A DNA stretch of 64,000 bases from Axinella damicornis (lineage: Eukaryota; Porifera; Demospongiae; Axinellida; Axinellidae). The notes under the pieces were generated by a model. That model searched no databases. It had not been told where the DNA came from and saw only the letters and a program-made list of their open reading frames with translations. The DNA lies in NCBI GenBank assembly GCA_963931865.1, contig OZ007509.1:2371554-2435553 (forward strand), given 5' to 3'. Numbering within the stretch: position 1 is the stretch's first letter; each line of letters opens with the position of its first letter. The translations under genes were made by a program, and so were the position numbers. Of this stretch, positions 26,286-38,600 are shown piece by piece.

Positions 26286-29200
26286 TTCGCTGTAAGCACA
26301 AAGTAGGCAGTGGGTGTGGGACTACTGGTGTAATGGGATGCACGTACAGCTATCTCCTGCTGCTGGGTCTGTATGGACTGGTCTCGGATCTTCAGCAAGT
26401 GTTGCATCCTCTCCGTGGAGCCCTCAGACTTGCGAAGACCCTGGGGAAGGAGGGAACGGATCAACCACTGCAGTAAATACACTGATTCTGTTAACCATCT
26501 GATGGTTAAAAGATAGGTTCATAGCAACCACCTGCAACTTGGGACTTTTTTAGCCAGTATGCCATCCAGTTTTTATACGCTCGGCAGAACAGAAGACAAG
26601 AGGTGGGAATGGAGCCACAGCCCCTTAGGCTACAACTGAGATTGGTGGAGTGACTCTAGCACATACCTTGCTGAGAATGTCCCTCTCTCTGAGGAGATCA
26701 TCGTAGGATTTCTTGTCCAGCTCCGCCTGTTTTCGCTGGGATTCCAGCTCTGCAGAGGGTAATAGAAGTATTGTGATCACACAATACTGGGACAGTAAAG
26801 CAGCTAGTGGTACAGTACACATACGTTATTGTTATCACTGTAGTGTATGCAATCATGAGAGGTGAGAATAGGCTAGGATCAAGACTGGCATTTCTGCAAG
26901 ATATATCTACACCTCACCTCTTTCCAGGGATGTAATCTGCTGCTTGAGAGACTCCCGGTTAGACTCCACCTCAGCCTTGTGCTCCTCCACCGCCCTCAGC
27001 CTGCGCTGCACCCCATCCCGTAGCTTGTTCACTCGTCCAATCTCCGACTTCAGCGACAAGATCTCCTCCTCCTTCAGCTTCAGCTCTGCGTTCTTCTGGC
27101 TGTTCTCCCCGGCCAGCTGATCGCTCTGCATGAGCTGGTTCTCATAGTCTTGCTGCGCCTTGGTGAGACGCTGGTTGAGAATGTCATTGTCCTTCACCAC
27201 ACGCTCATAGTGGGCCTAAGGGCCAGGTGTGTGGGTGGGAGGGAGGATATGGTGATGTGTGTATGAGAGGGTGAGGCACGTAATTGCCCAGTTTGTACAT
27301 CTACGTATGTATCTACAATGATAGTAGACCATATTCATTATGATCTGACCAATTAGAGAGCCACATTTGGCACATACCCAGGAAATGAAAGTCCTTAATT
27401 TGGTCTTAGCTGAATGTAGTCTCAGTCCCAAACCCTCCCACCCACTGCTTTCCATTTTAGGTGTGGGTGGGAAGATCCGGGACCGAGACTGTCGACTAAG
27501 ATGCATATGGTCCCGATGAGGGGCAAGCAGGAGAGCATGTACCAATGTACCGCACATGGCAGTGGGATTACTTGTAAATTACTTTTGTCTCCCTGAGGAG
27601 TTTTTCACAGCTCTGGTACTCTGCCTCTGCCTTCTTCAGCTGACTCTGCCTGGCCTTCACCTCCTGGGAGCATGCTTCCAGTTCACCCTATTGTGGAGGC
27701 AAGAAGACACCCACACACCTGAATTAGTCACCTCATTCCAATTCCACTTCTTGTCCTTATAACAGCTGTTGGGAACTTGCATCTCTGTACCCGTTCAGGT
27801 GTGCTCAACAAAATACCATACACACCTGAACTGCTTTGAGGTCTTTCTCCAGTTTGACTTTTCTGCGGCCCTCACGATCAATCTCCTGGCTCTTGACAGT
27901 GATCTCCTCTCGAAGCTGTGCACATAAGAGATATACACATGAATACTCTTGAGCCTGTGTCTTTCAGCCAGATGTGGAAAGGGAGTACTCAGTACAAACA
28001 GAGAATTTACTCCCACACTCACCTCTAGAACCTTCATCTCAACCGCTTCTCTCTCGTGCTCAGATTTCTGCTGTTTCTCAAATGCCTCACCCAGCTGTGT
28101 GCGAAGCTGCATAGAGGTATATAAGACATGTACAATTTCAGGCATGGTATGATGGTAATCATGCACAGCTGAAATATTGGGGGGAAAATATTTTCTAGCC
28201 TCGTTCCCAGGCGCTCGGTAGGGTGCTTGGGAATGAGGCTCTCATGCTATTCCTGCCTACTGATAATGAGGCTACGCAGATCCCTCATGCATGTCTTCAT
28301 GTGCTAAATCTCCACATACAGTGACAATCTCCTCAAGTTGAGAGTCCCTCTGTTTGGTGAGCTCTTCCTTCTGCTTCATCAGCTCCTGAACGCTGTAGAA
28401 AAATACAGTTATGAATACTGCCACAAGTCATTGTACATACATATATACCCTGTACCAACGTACTGTTGAGCCTCACCCCCTACCATTTCAATACAGGCCT
28501 AGCATTTCTGTGTACTGGTAGCTGCAGTATTACTTAACCACCTGGCATGCCAAACCCAGAGCTGAGCCCCACCCCCTACATCAGAATATGTACTCTTGTC
28601 AGAATACAATGGAGTTAGTTGTAGCTAGTTACCTTGTTCTGAGCCCCGCCCCTAGCATTTTAATGCACATGGTATATATCCTAGCCTCGTTCCCAGGCCT
28701 TCCACACCTCCAGTTTTTGATTGCTTGCAGTACTGCAAGCTATCAAAAACTGGAGGTGTGGAAGGCCTGGGAACGAGGCTAATATATCCTGCATCAAAAG
28801 CTGAGCCCCACCCTCTAACATATCACAATCAGCATGTAGCTACCTAGTACCTGGCATCCTGGCCAAAGCTGAGCCCCGCCCCCTGCTCCACCAGCTTGGT
28901 GAGGTTGGCGATCTCCAGCTTGAGCTGGTTGATGGTGTCCCTCGCTCGTGCCTCCTTCTCATGTGACGCATCCACCATTTTCCACAGCTTCTCTATCTCC
29001 TGTTTCAGCGAGGAGACCGTAGCCTTGTCCTCCTGGGACAACTTCAATGCAGTCGTCACTTTGGCTGCGTTGGCGACAATCTCAGCATTGAGCTCCCTAC
29101 ACTTCTGCATGAGGCGCTTCTCACTCTCATGGGATTTCTTCAGAGCCCTGTGTAGCTTTTCATACTCAATGCGGAACCGTTCAAGACTCTTGTCCCCCAT

Positions 29201-29564
29201 CAGCTCGGAAAGCACCTGTGTATTGTGTGGAGGAGGAGAAGCATGTACTTACAACTGTGTGATCATACCTGCACGTACTATCATACAGTCACAAGATTGT
29301 CAGTCACAGTTTGTGACAGACAGGGAGTGCATGAGCTGCCTGTGGCTGTTGTATTAGTGTGATATAGTGCTACTAGTACCATAGATAATAGAGACGTAAC
29401 TATTATCTATGGTGCTGCCGGTACTGCAAAGCTCAGTGATCAGCACAGCAAGCTTGATCATGATTCATGTGCAGACCCACCTCCTGAAAGTCTCTTTCCA
29501 GGGTTTCAAAGGTGTTGTCCTCCATCGTAGCCTTCTCAGCACCGGCTCCCTTGTCCTCTTCCAT
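23721..29564 (-). CDS. CFAP58: CFAP58, cilia- and flagella-associated coiled-coil protein (CCDC147)
   Basis: CFAP58 is an almost wholly coiled-coil protein of motile cilia and sperm flagella, needed for axoneme and mid-piece assembly. Exons: 29481-29564, 28851-29215, 28320-28392, 28023-28106, 27826-27915, 27583-27687, 26918-27215, 26667-26749, 26348-26440, 25944-26054, 25654-25740, 25401-25544, 25039-25245, 24733-24956, 24476-24587, 24288-24365, 24011-24157, 23721-23858. They total 2523 nt (about 840 residues; human 872) with every junction in phase. Diagnostic blocks: ELMGDKSLERFRIEYEKLH, KCRELNAEIVANAAKVTTAL, LTKLVEQGAGLS, YEAVCSDRNLCSKNL, NDELALLYEKIKIQQS, LENPMNIHRWRKLE, and RQPGPEVAEQL near the C-terminus. 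The ATG chosen opens the conserved acidic N-terminus. It shares its upstream region with ENO4. The copy looks intact. Confidence 0.96.
25255..25355. repeat. (GGGA)n simple repeat in a CFAP58 intron
   Basis: A purine-rich GGGAGG tract directly upstream (minus sense) of the exon at 25039-25245. Confidence 0.9.
26138..26284. repeat. (GATA)n tetranucleotide microsatellite
   Basis: Three GATA/TAGA blocks in a CFAP58 intron. The tyrosine/serine/isoleucine reading frames over it are artefacts. Confidence 0.95.
27417..27490. repeat. palindromic hairpin element, family B
   Basis: TAGTCTCAGTCCCAAACCCT pairs imperfectly with a right arm ending GGGACCGAGACT, in a CFAP58 intron. A further partial copy lies at about 3205-3240 near QARS1. 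Confidence 0.7.
28196..28240. repeat. short family A hairpin
   Basis: TAGCCTCGTTCCCAGGCGCT followed almost at once by a right arm ending GGGAATGAGGCT. It is a deleted copy with a tiny loop, in a CFAP58 intron. Confidence 0.75.
28682..28781. repeat. near-perfect family A hairpin, 100 bp
   Basis: The best-preserved copy. Arms of about 45 bp run TAGCCTCGTTCCCAGGCCTT then CCACACCTCCAGTTTTTGAT, and are repeated in reverse complement around a GCTTGCAGTACTGCAAGC centre. It lies in a CFAP58 intron. Confidence 0.95.
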
Positions 29565-29677
29565 GGTCCTTGATCTTCAGTAAGACACAACAAAACGATT
29601 AGCACCGTACCTCGAGGGTCGGTGTGTTGCAGAAAAATTACACAGTCGCCATGACAATTCATCACGTGATCCTAAAG
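29565..29677. promoter_or_regulatory. bidirectional promoter region, CFAP58 / ENO4
   Basis: 113 bp separate the divergent start codons of two cilia/flagella genes. The interval holds an RFX X-box-like site, GTCGCCATGACAAT (29645-29658), and an E-box CACGTG close by. An ATG at 29651 is in frame with the chosen ENO4 start, so the X-box could partly fall in the ENO4 leader. Confidence 0.75.
29645..29658 (+). promoter_or_regulatory. candidate RFX X-box
   Basis: GTCGCCATGACAAT differs by one base from the imperfect palindrome GTYRCCATGRCAAC bound by RFX factors at ciliary genes. It lies between two ciliary genes, 20 bp from the ENO4 start and about 80 bp from the CFAP58 start. It was found by eye; functional binding is inferred. 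Confidence 0.7.
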
Positions 29678-32600
29678 ATGGCCGCTATCTCATCGGGAGT
29701 TGCGAGAGGAGGTGCCCCGGAGCTCAAGAACAGAAAGCTAAAGGAGAAAGCAGTCGCCTTCTACGCGCAGCATAATGTTCCGGCCGCCATTGAGAAGCTG
29801 CTGAATGGGATGTTCCTTGCGGCCCCTTCGGACGTCTATGGCTATATGGTATTAAAATCCTGCACACCATGATCATGATCATGCAAGCGACAAGGCCTCA
29901 GAATAAATGTTCAGTTGTCTGTAGATGTGATAAGCAGCACAGGCATTAACCTCGGTTCCCCGGGCACTGAGGTAGGGTTGCGTCGCCCCACAGCCATGAT
30001 CTAACATTGTGTTTCCATGGTAACAAAATCCGTGCAGGGCAAATTTGCACAACAAAGTGCTTGTATGTTTTTCATGACGGAATTGATGCAATGACATTGC
30101 TGCTGTAGAGTATGCTGCATACACGTACAATCAGTTGCAACGCTGGTGGGGCAAGCAATTGAAATTAAAGTGCTGGAAAAATAGGAAAGCTTGATGACCA
30201 TTTCTCCTTTCTCCACAGTCGGAGTATTTCCATGGTCTCTCCAAGGAGCCCATCATTTCTGCCCTCTCAGCCTGTGAGGTACTGGACAGCAGCGGAGGAA
30301 AGGCTCTTGAGGTGGAGCTCTACTGCACCATCAATGGAGTCCAGAAGGTACCCTTGTGATCACGTGCTTGTGATAGTCTGATGCGATTCACAGGACAGAA
30401 GCCTCAGACCTACCATATGTTTTATCTGATGTACAGAAACCAATAGTCTCCCACCCCTAGGGTCACTGACTAGCCTCGTTCCTAGTCCTTGCCCCAGCTT
30501 TTGTTGCTTGTAGTATGTACTGCAAGCTAGGCAGGGCCTGGGAACGAGGCTAGTCGCTGCCTATATTTCACCTAGTGCTTGAGGAATGGATGCTGCAATA
30601 CCCATAGAGTAATTACAAGGCTAGGTGTCCATGACTCGTCCACTGTGTCAAAAATGCAAATGGGTTTGTCGTTTGTCTATGCAAAGCGAAGTTCTTTTTA
30701 ACTTGAGAAAAGGGGTTGTGTGTGTGTGTGTGTGTGTGTGTGTGGGGGGGAACCTTGAAACTGTTGCTCCTCCACAGAATCTCAAGCTCTAGTAAACGTT
30801 TGGAACAAAATTAGGGTGCTCTCCCTTATGCAGTTTTTTTTTCATTTACACTGCATCCACATTCCACTATAGTTTACTTTACCTTAGCAGGTTTTAAGTG
30901 GATTGAATTTGTCCAAAGGATTTCTCGACATTGTTAGCGTCTCTAGTTGACCAACCAACCTTACCAAGGTCTGTCCCACCCCACCCCCCAATATGTAAAT
31001 CCTTGCATGGAGTTTGCAATCAGATGAGAAGGAGGCTAAATTTGGGATTTCTAGGGGTATGTTGTGTTTTAGCAGGTGCAGGAGGTGATGAAGAGTCCAA
31101 TCAGCTTTGCACACTTCCATATTCGTATTCATCGCCACTCAGCTGTTCAAATAAAGGTTGCCTTGAAAGAGGAGGGGGAGGTATGTGTGCATGTCCTGGG
31201 AGGGCCCTTGCATGGTTGTTGGTTTTGCAGGGACAACAGAGGAAGTGAAGTGCTGTGTTGCTACTTCTGAGCTCTTCCTCCATGTTATCCATTCATCTGC
31301 AAAGCCTTATATTTGACCTGCACATCGTATGCGTGCATCTTGCATGCATGTGAAGTGGGGTTAAGCAATCATGCATGCGTGAAGTGGGGTGAAGCAATCA
31401 TGCATCATGCATCATGCATGCATGCATCATGCATGCATGCATCCTGCATGCTGTGAAGTGGGGTTAAGCATAGATTATATAGGTAAGAGCTATATAATCT
31501 ATGGGTTAAGCAATCATGCATGCGGGAAGTGGGGTGAAGCAATCATGCATGCGTGCACCATGCATGCATGCATGATGCATGCATCATGCATCATGCATGC
31601 ATCATGCATGCGTGTGAAGTGGGGTTAAGCAGTCATGCATGTGGTGAAGTGGCGGTGAAGTGGGGTGAAGTGGGGGTGAAGTGGGATGAAGCAATCCTGC
31701 GTGAAGTGGGGGTGAAGCAATCATTACTAAACCAACAAAATAAATCTGCACCAGAGTATGGGTTGCCATTTGTGTCAAAATTATGTCTTGCATTATTTAT
31801 AATTTTGCAGTGTATTTAGATATCAGCCTTTTATTTATATATATGCAGTGTAATTGTAAAGCCAGCCTCGCTGTTTATGAACCCGTAACCAAATCATCAT
31901 CGTACTTATAAATCCACAACGTATTTATAAACCCGCAACGGATATATAAATCCACAGCGGATATATAAATCCACAGCGGATATATAAATAGGCAACGGAT
32001 ATATAAATCTGCAACGTATTTATAAACCCGCAACGGATATATAAATCCACAGCGGATATATAAATCCACAGCGGATATATAAATAGGCAACGGATATATA
32101 AATCTGCAACGGATTTAGTAAATCCACAACGTATTATAAATCTGCAACGGATTTAGGAAATACACATATATCCTCAGTGAAAACTTATAAATCTGCAACA
32201 GATTCACGTAACCTCAGCAACTAGTGTTTGCAGATCTGAAACGGGTTTATTTAATGTCAAAAGTTAGTGTTTCGCCTTATTTAGAAAAACAGATTGAACA
32301 CCAGCATCAACACTAGTCCCGGTCCGGATCCGGTATGCCCAATAGAAAATTTGCAGCAAACTCGTCTATGTGGGGCTCGCTCATGCTCGCCCCAACTAGC
32401 TGCTGGTATTGCATAAATCCATTACGGATATATACATTTTGGCTGCGGATTTATGAATACGTTGTATATTTCCTAAATCCGTTGCGGATTTATAAATACG
32501 TCGTGTATTTCCTAAATCCGTTGCAGATTTATAAATACGTTGTGGGTTTACTAAATCCGTTGCGGATTTATATATCCGCTGTGGATTTATATATCCGTTG

Positions 32601-35600
32601 CGGGTTTATAAATACGTTGCAGATTTATAAGTACGATGATGATTAGTGTAAATTGGTTACGGGTTCATAAATAGCGAGGCTGGCTTTACAATTACACTGC
32701 ATATATATAAACAAAAGGCTGATATCTCAATACACTGTAAAATAACGTAAGAAACATAATTTTCACACAAATGGCACCCCATACTTGTGTACCTGATAGT
32801 GACCAAAGTTCTTCTATTCAATGCATGTCCATCTCTGTCTTATAATTAAATGTCTGAAGGAGCTGCCATTATAGTACAGTCAGCAACTCCAAATACAGGC
32901 ATACACAGACTCTGGCACATGTTCTTACCGAAGAACGTCCATGTCAGTATGGATCTTAGAAGAGATAGGCCTCTAGTTATCGCATGTATCATCCCTCACA
33001 ACTTAGCAGGAATACCTACCCCCATGCACTGCTTGCTTAGCTGATGCTGGTAGTACCGTAGTCGCACGTTATTAGGTGCAGCTCACCATATTCACTGTTA
33101 GGCGCAGGTTCAACTCTTGTCCCAGGTACTCGCTGTTAACCCTTTAAGCCCTATTGACGCATAAATGCGTCATTTAGACCCTATGCACATGTAGGGCTTC
33201 TCATCAGTCCAAAAAGAGACCAAAAAGGCTTCAGAGGGCCTAGGGACGACTTTCAGGCACGAACTCAAAAATTTGGTCAGATTTCGGCGCGCCTCCCCCA
33301 CTAAACGTACAAGCGGGGGGGTTTCGAAGGGGGGGCGGCAGCCCCCCCTTCGGCCTGTCGTGGGCGTCTTTTGATTTTAATGAGATTCATTGACCCGAGA
33401 ATTTTTGATTCTAATGATATTCATAGACCCCACCCAGGGCCTCAAGAAAACCTGCAAATTGGTGGTGTAAGGTGTGCCATCAGTCAGATCTGGCCCAAGT
33501 TTAGGGAAATGCTGGGCGAAAATCCGGCTGACATCCACCTTTGACCTCCGATTGCTGGGCTTGTGGGGGGTCATGAATATCATTAACGGTATTGCCAGAG
33601 AGGTCTCTCCATGTGTGCGGGCCCCACCAAGTTTGGCCGCTGAGGAGCGAATGCTGTGGGAGAGGAGTACCTACGAAAGTGGTGTGCGCTGAATGCATGA
33701 AAATGTGTTGTCTTGGTGGGAAGAATTCGGTGGTTAAAGGGTTAAGCGCTGCAGTCTTCTTCCAGGAACTCTGCAATTTTTGATCCTACAGAGTGGAAAA
33801 AAGTGCACTTCCTATTCGAGGAATATCATTCTTTATTAAACGCATCTCGCTTATAGGCGCATATTTCCCTCCAGTGGAGTTATAGGTGCATGCGCCTAAT
33901 TACGCACACGACTATGATAGCTGAAGAGTATCACCTCGACTTGTATCAGGCACCCAATAAGATTATGCTGATTGTTTGTGTTGAGTATGAAGTCTGTAAC
34001 GCAGATGGAATGGCATTCCTTTACTCCTAGATCCTACTGCACGTGAAATAAAGGAGGTTGATTTGGCATAATTAAGAGCAATAATTATGCTATTAGTTGG
34101 ACCACCCAACTGTGGGATAATTATACGCTATGACCCCACTTGTTTACATTTATCCCTTGAGCTATGAGAGGTGCATAGTTTGTGTTTGTAGTAAACAAAG
34201 CTACAATCATGTAGCCTCGTTCCCAGGCCTTCTCACCCCAGTGTTTGTCGTTTGTGTAGTACTGCAAGCGACAAACGCTGGGGTGAGAGAGAAGGCCTGG
34301 GAACGAAAGCCTTGTTGTTGTTGTTATTTTGGACACTATAATTATGCATACCCCCCAGGGCTAGCTCCAGCTGCTCACCTTGTGTACTGTAAATACTGTC
34401 TAGACTAGCGGCTTGCACTGGCTGTACACTACTTGTACAGGTCTAGCCATTCATCCTGGTGTTTTCTGATTGGCTTGATTACATCCTGGTACTAATTAAT
34501 CATTAATAAGAAATCAGCTGTCCAGGTGCATGTGCTGTATACATAGTACATTGTTATGAGGTTTACACAAGGAGTGTAAACATAAACATTTGCTGTAAAC
34601 TTTGCATGTTATTACCACATTTCCATTGGCCAATTCAAGTCCTTGGAACACAGCTGTTGTTCCTTTAGCCTTGTTCCTGGAACCTTTCCAGCTGCAATTT
34701 TTTGGAAGTAGGGAAAAATGGTGGCGGATTAATTGCTGTTCACTTAGAGAGTCTTGCAGTAATGGATAACACAATACCCACACACTTGGGGTGACTTGCG
34801 GAAGCTCCTGCGGAACTAATAAATTTCTGACTTCTAACTTTTGCACCTGCAATGAGTGGCTGCTTCATTAGCTGCAATCTGAACCCTTGCGATGTGAATG
34901 GAGTGTGAACAAGTCCAATGGTGTTGGAGATGCGATTCATTGGACCACTGAAGCTGCACTAGTGGCTTGTATATACGCAGTGTTTCTATAGCCTCGTTCC
35001 CAGACCTTCCACACCTCCAGTTTTTGCAGTATGCAAGCGATCAAAAACTGGAGGTGTGAAGGCCTGGGAACGAGGCTAGTGGTATAAAATGGACTGAGAG
35101 CGAAGAACTCTCTCTTGTTTGCATAATGTGCCTCTCTACTCCTCTCCAGCTAGCAAGCACTGCTGGTGTGTCCCTTGATCCCTACCCTCAGCCTCCCAGT
35201 CTGTCCACCACCGCCGTCCCGGGGAAGGGTGGAGGAAAGCTGGCAAAGGGATCAAAAGGAAACCTTCAGAAAACAGCTGAGCAGCCAGAGTCAGTGCCTG
35301 ATGACGCACCACAGCCACTTCCTTCTGAGAGTTTTGTGGAGCCAATCATAAGTGTCACCAAACACATAGCTCCTGCAGTAAAGGGGATTTCCCCAAAGGA
35401 ACAGCGACAGGTGGATGATACCCTAGCCGGGCTGTTGAATGCTGAACGTAAGTACATGTAGACAGTACTGGAAGTACAAATGCTCAATCACATGCACCTC
35501 TGCACGCATGTATATGATGTAAAGATGCGGTTTCTATGCATTCAAATGTGCATAATATGATACGTATAGCTCCCTCTTGGTTGATTCACGTTCACATTTA

Positions 35601-38600
35601 TGTCATCACTTGAGTGCCACCGAAATCATATCAATACTACCTCTAGGTGAGCAGAAACTCCACCCTAGCTGTCTACTGACTACATCATTTGCGACAGCAA
35701 TTGCAGGGGCATCCTTGCTGAAATCCCCCCTCTATCTCCATCTGACAAATACGTACTTCCCTGAAACTCAAAGGTTCACGATGCCCACCCCTGTGGTGAG
35801 CGTCTTGACTGGAGGACACTTGGGCTGTGGCAAGCTGAAGATCAGAGAGTTCTGTCTCACTCCTCTTCCTGGTGTCACCTTCCCTGAGCAAATTAGATCA
35901 CTATTGACAGTTTACCAAGAGGTGGGGAAAGTGCTCTCAGGCAAATCAGGGGTGAGTTCCAGCCACAGTGTGGCATCAATACTTTCAGTTGCTGTGCAGA
36001 TTCATAGCATTCCAGGGGATGATTAGATAGCAGTGTGCGTGTGAATAGAGATCGGTTTGTTTTTCAACATGACATTCTGTACTTATAGCTTCCCTCCTCT
36101 CCTCCCTGGCCTAGCCTCTTTAGCCTCCTCTGTCACTTGCACTTCAAGCAGCAAAACTGGGAGGAGAAAGCGTTAGATTAATACCACTCTTCCCTTCCTC
36201 CCCAGCCCAGCGCACAGGGCACCCTTGCGACAATGGGGGCTTACTGTCCCGTGATGGACCGAGTAGAGCAGGCCCTGGATCTACTGCAGGAGGCAACCCG
36301 GAGTGCAGGGATGCAGCTCAACCAAGACGTGGGTGTGATGGTGGACATTGGGGCAGAAAAACTTTATGACCAGGTATCAGTTACGATCATCAAAGGATAA
36401 CAAACAGCTGGTATAGTTATCACCAGGATTCTTTGCTACTCAGTCCACACAGTGGGTATGTGTACATTACCTAGACACTGTAATTCAGACTATTAATACG
36501 CTTTAGAAATATTGTTAACACTGGACGCTGAAAACAGCTGTAGGCAGTCAAGCCTAACTCCAGTACCACTGTATCTGCACTATGCTTTGTGCGATGATAT
36601 CCCCTGCCCACTCCATTCCCACTTCCAGTTTGGCAAGGCATTTGGCAAACCTATGAGCTCACTTCTAGTGGGTGGAGTTTGTATTGTAGTCAGCGGACTA
36701 GGAATAAGTTATGCGGAGGAACTTCCAGCCTATTTTATAAACAGGTCCCCTAAGACGCAGTTAGGAGCAGGGCAGCCTGGAGGTTGCCTTGTTCCCAGGC
36801 CTCCACATCCAGCTTTTTGTTACTTGCTTTTCGTACTGCAAGCGACACAAGCTGGGCATGGAGGCCTGGGAACAAGGCTAGCCTGGAGGCTCATCCTAAG
36901 TGCCTTTCATTACTTTCAATTAATGATCTGATAACCAAGGTACCTACACAGGCACAGTTTGCATGCTGTGACTATGTGCGTAATTCTGGCAGCTGCTTTG
37001 CTAATGTCCATGTACTATTGCATCAACTGCAGGGCACTCACTCACTCTAGTTTTACATTGTGGTAGTGCACCCAGTTTAACAACAAGAGGCGTAAGTACA
37101 GTGAAACAACAAGACGTGTAAACCATGTGCACATGCCCATGAACGTTTTGCAACATTTGCTCAATCTCCGCTACTGTAACGCAGTGTACGGAGCATCATG
37201 TGATTGTACTAGAAGCAAAAGCATGTACATTAAATGCCTTGTCATTTTACTAAGTAACCCATATAGTCCAAGTTTTGATGTTATTTCGTTGGTTGCGGAA
37301 TGAAAACTGTGGATCATATGCAGTTGATATGTGACTTGTTCTGCCTATAATCGTAGCTGCAAAGGTAATAGCATACCAGCCAACACAACTTTGGACACCT
37401 TAGATCTTTGCAGAAGTAATCTTACATCATGCATTATACAAATTGCTTTCCAAGAATCTTCCAAAGTTGTTTTCGCTTCATTCTTTTGTGTGCAGGAGAA
37501 GGGGAAGTATGAGATTGTGGCTGGGCAGTGGAAGAGCAGTGAGGATCTCATTAGCCTCTACTCTGACCTCCTTCAGTCCTACCCTGGGATCCTTGGATAC
37601 ATAGACCCCCTCCACCATCAGGTGACGCCAACCCGTGGACGTTGCTCTCATTGTCAGCCTCTCCCCATGCATAAATATTTAGCTCAGAAAATCCGCTTAC
37701 GTAAATGTGTTACATAGTTACATACATCTTGCAATGCTCCTCATTCAATAGGGATAGTCTAGTTCCCAGGCTGAGGTGAAATTGGAAAGGTTAAACAACT
37801 ACAAGCCCCGTTAAAGCCTTTCAAATGCAGAGATTGTGGCTTTCAGATGCAATGTGTTGGTGCTGCCTTATCAATGCTAATTTTCAATTTTGCACTTATA
37901 GGATGTTAGCGGCTGGCAAAAACTGTTGGAGCGGCTAGGGAACAAGTGCCTGCTAGTTGCAGACCACACCTTGAAGGGGCTTCCACTTAGGGCACCTGAT
38001 TCTACCAGGGAGCAGCCAGTGGAGAGTGGCATTGAGGTCAAAGAGAAGGAGGACGGTGAAGCAACTACTGAAGAGTGTCATATCACTTCTCTCTCCTGTG
38101 CTGCATTGGGTCTCCAATCCACCCTCTCTGAAACAGTACAGAATGCCACCCACTTGAGAGGCTAGTTCTCACACGTTGTATACCTACTACACAGTGTACT
38201 AAACAAACAGTATGTTTATCGTAGTGTCGGCTACTTTGACAAGTGGGTGGATTTGAGATGGGTGGCCAAATATCAGTATTTGGGGCATGTTTTTTTGCCA
38301 GTGTTTACTCCCTGTCTTGCAGTTGTGTGGGGTGGGAAGTCGGGAACACACTGCTTGGCGGTCACCTTGGTATAGGTTTACAAGTTTGTTAGGGGGAGTG
38401 TCCTACAAGTAGATACATACCCAATGTTGGGGATGAATTCCAGTGAAATAAACATAGGTTTCTGCCAATTTGCATTCCAATGCAAAATTATTCAATAACT
38501 TGTATTGCATTCCATCCCATCTCTTACATGAATTCCCTTGACCTGCCAGTTTGTGAATCAGCTCATCTTCCCCTCCCCGCTCTGCTGGCATCTCTGATGA

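Larger units (their letters stand above)
31181..35149. other. 4-kb ENO4 intron packed with mobile and palindromic sequence
   Basis: No ENO4 exon was recognised here. Contents are an ATGCAT-rich cluster, a 1-kb foldback, a TA-flanked element with a TTAA element nested in it, and two family A hairpins. This is by far the longest intron of the gene. Confidence 0.75.

Noticed and set aside
25923..26482. Tyr/Leu/Ser/Ile-rich reading frames
   Set aside because: Translation of a (GATA)n microsatellite joined to CFAP58 exons.
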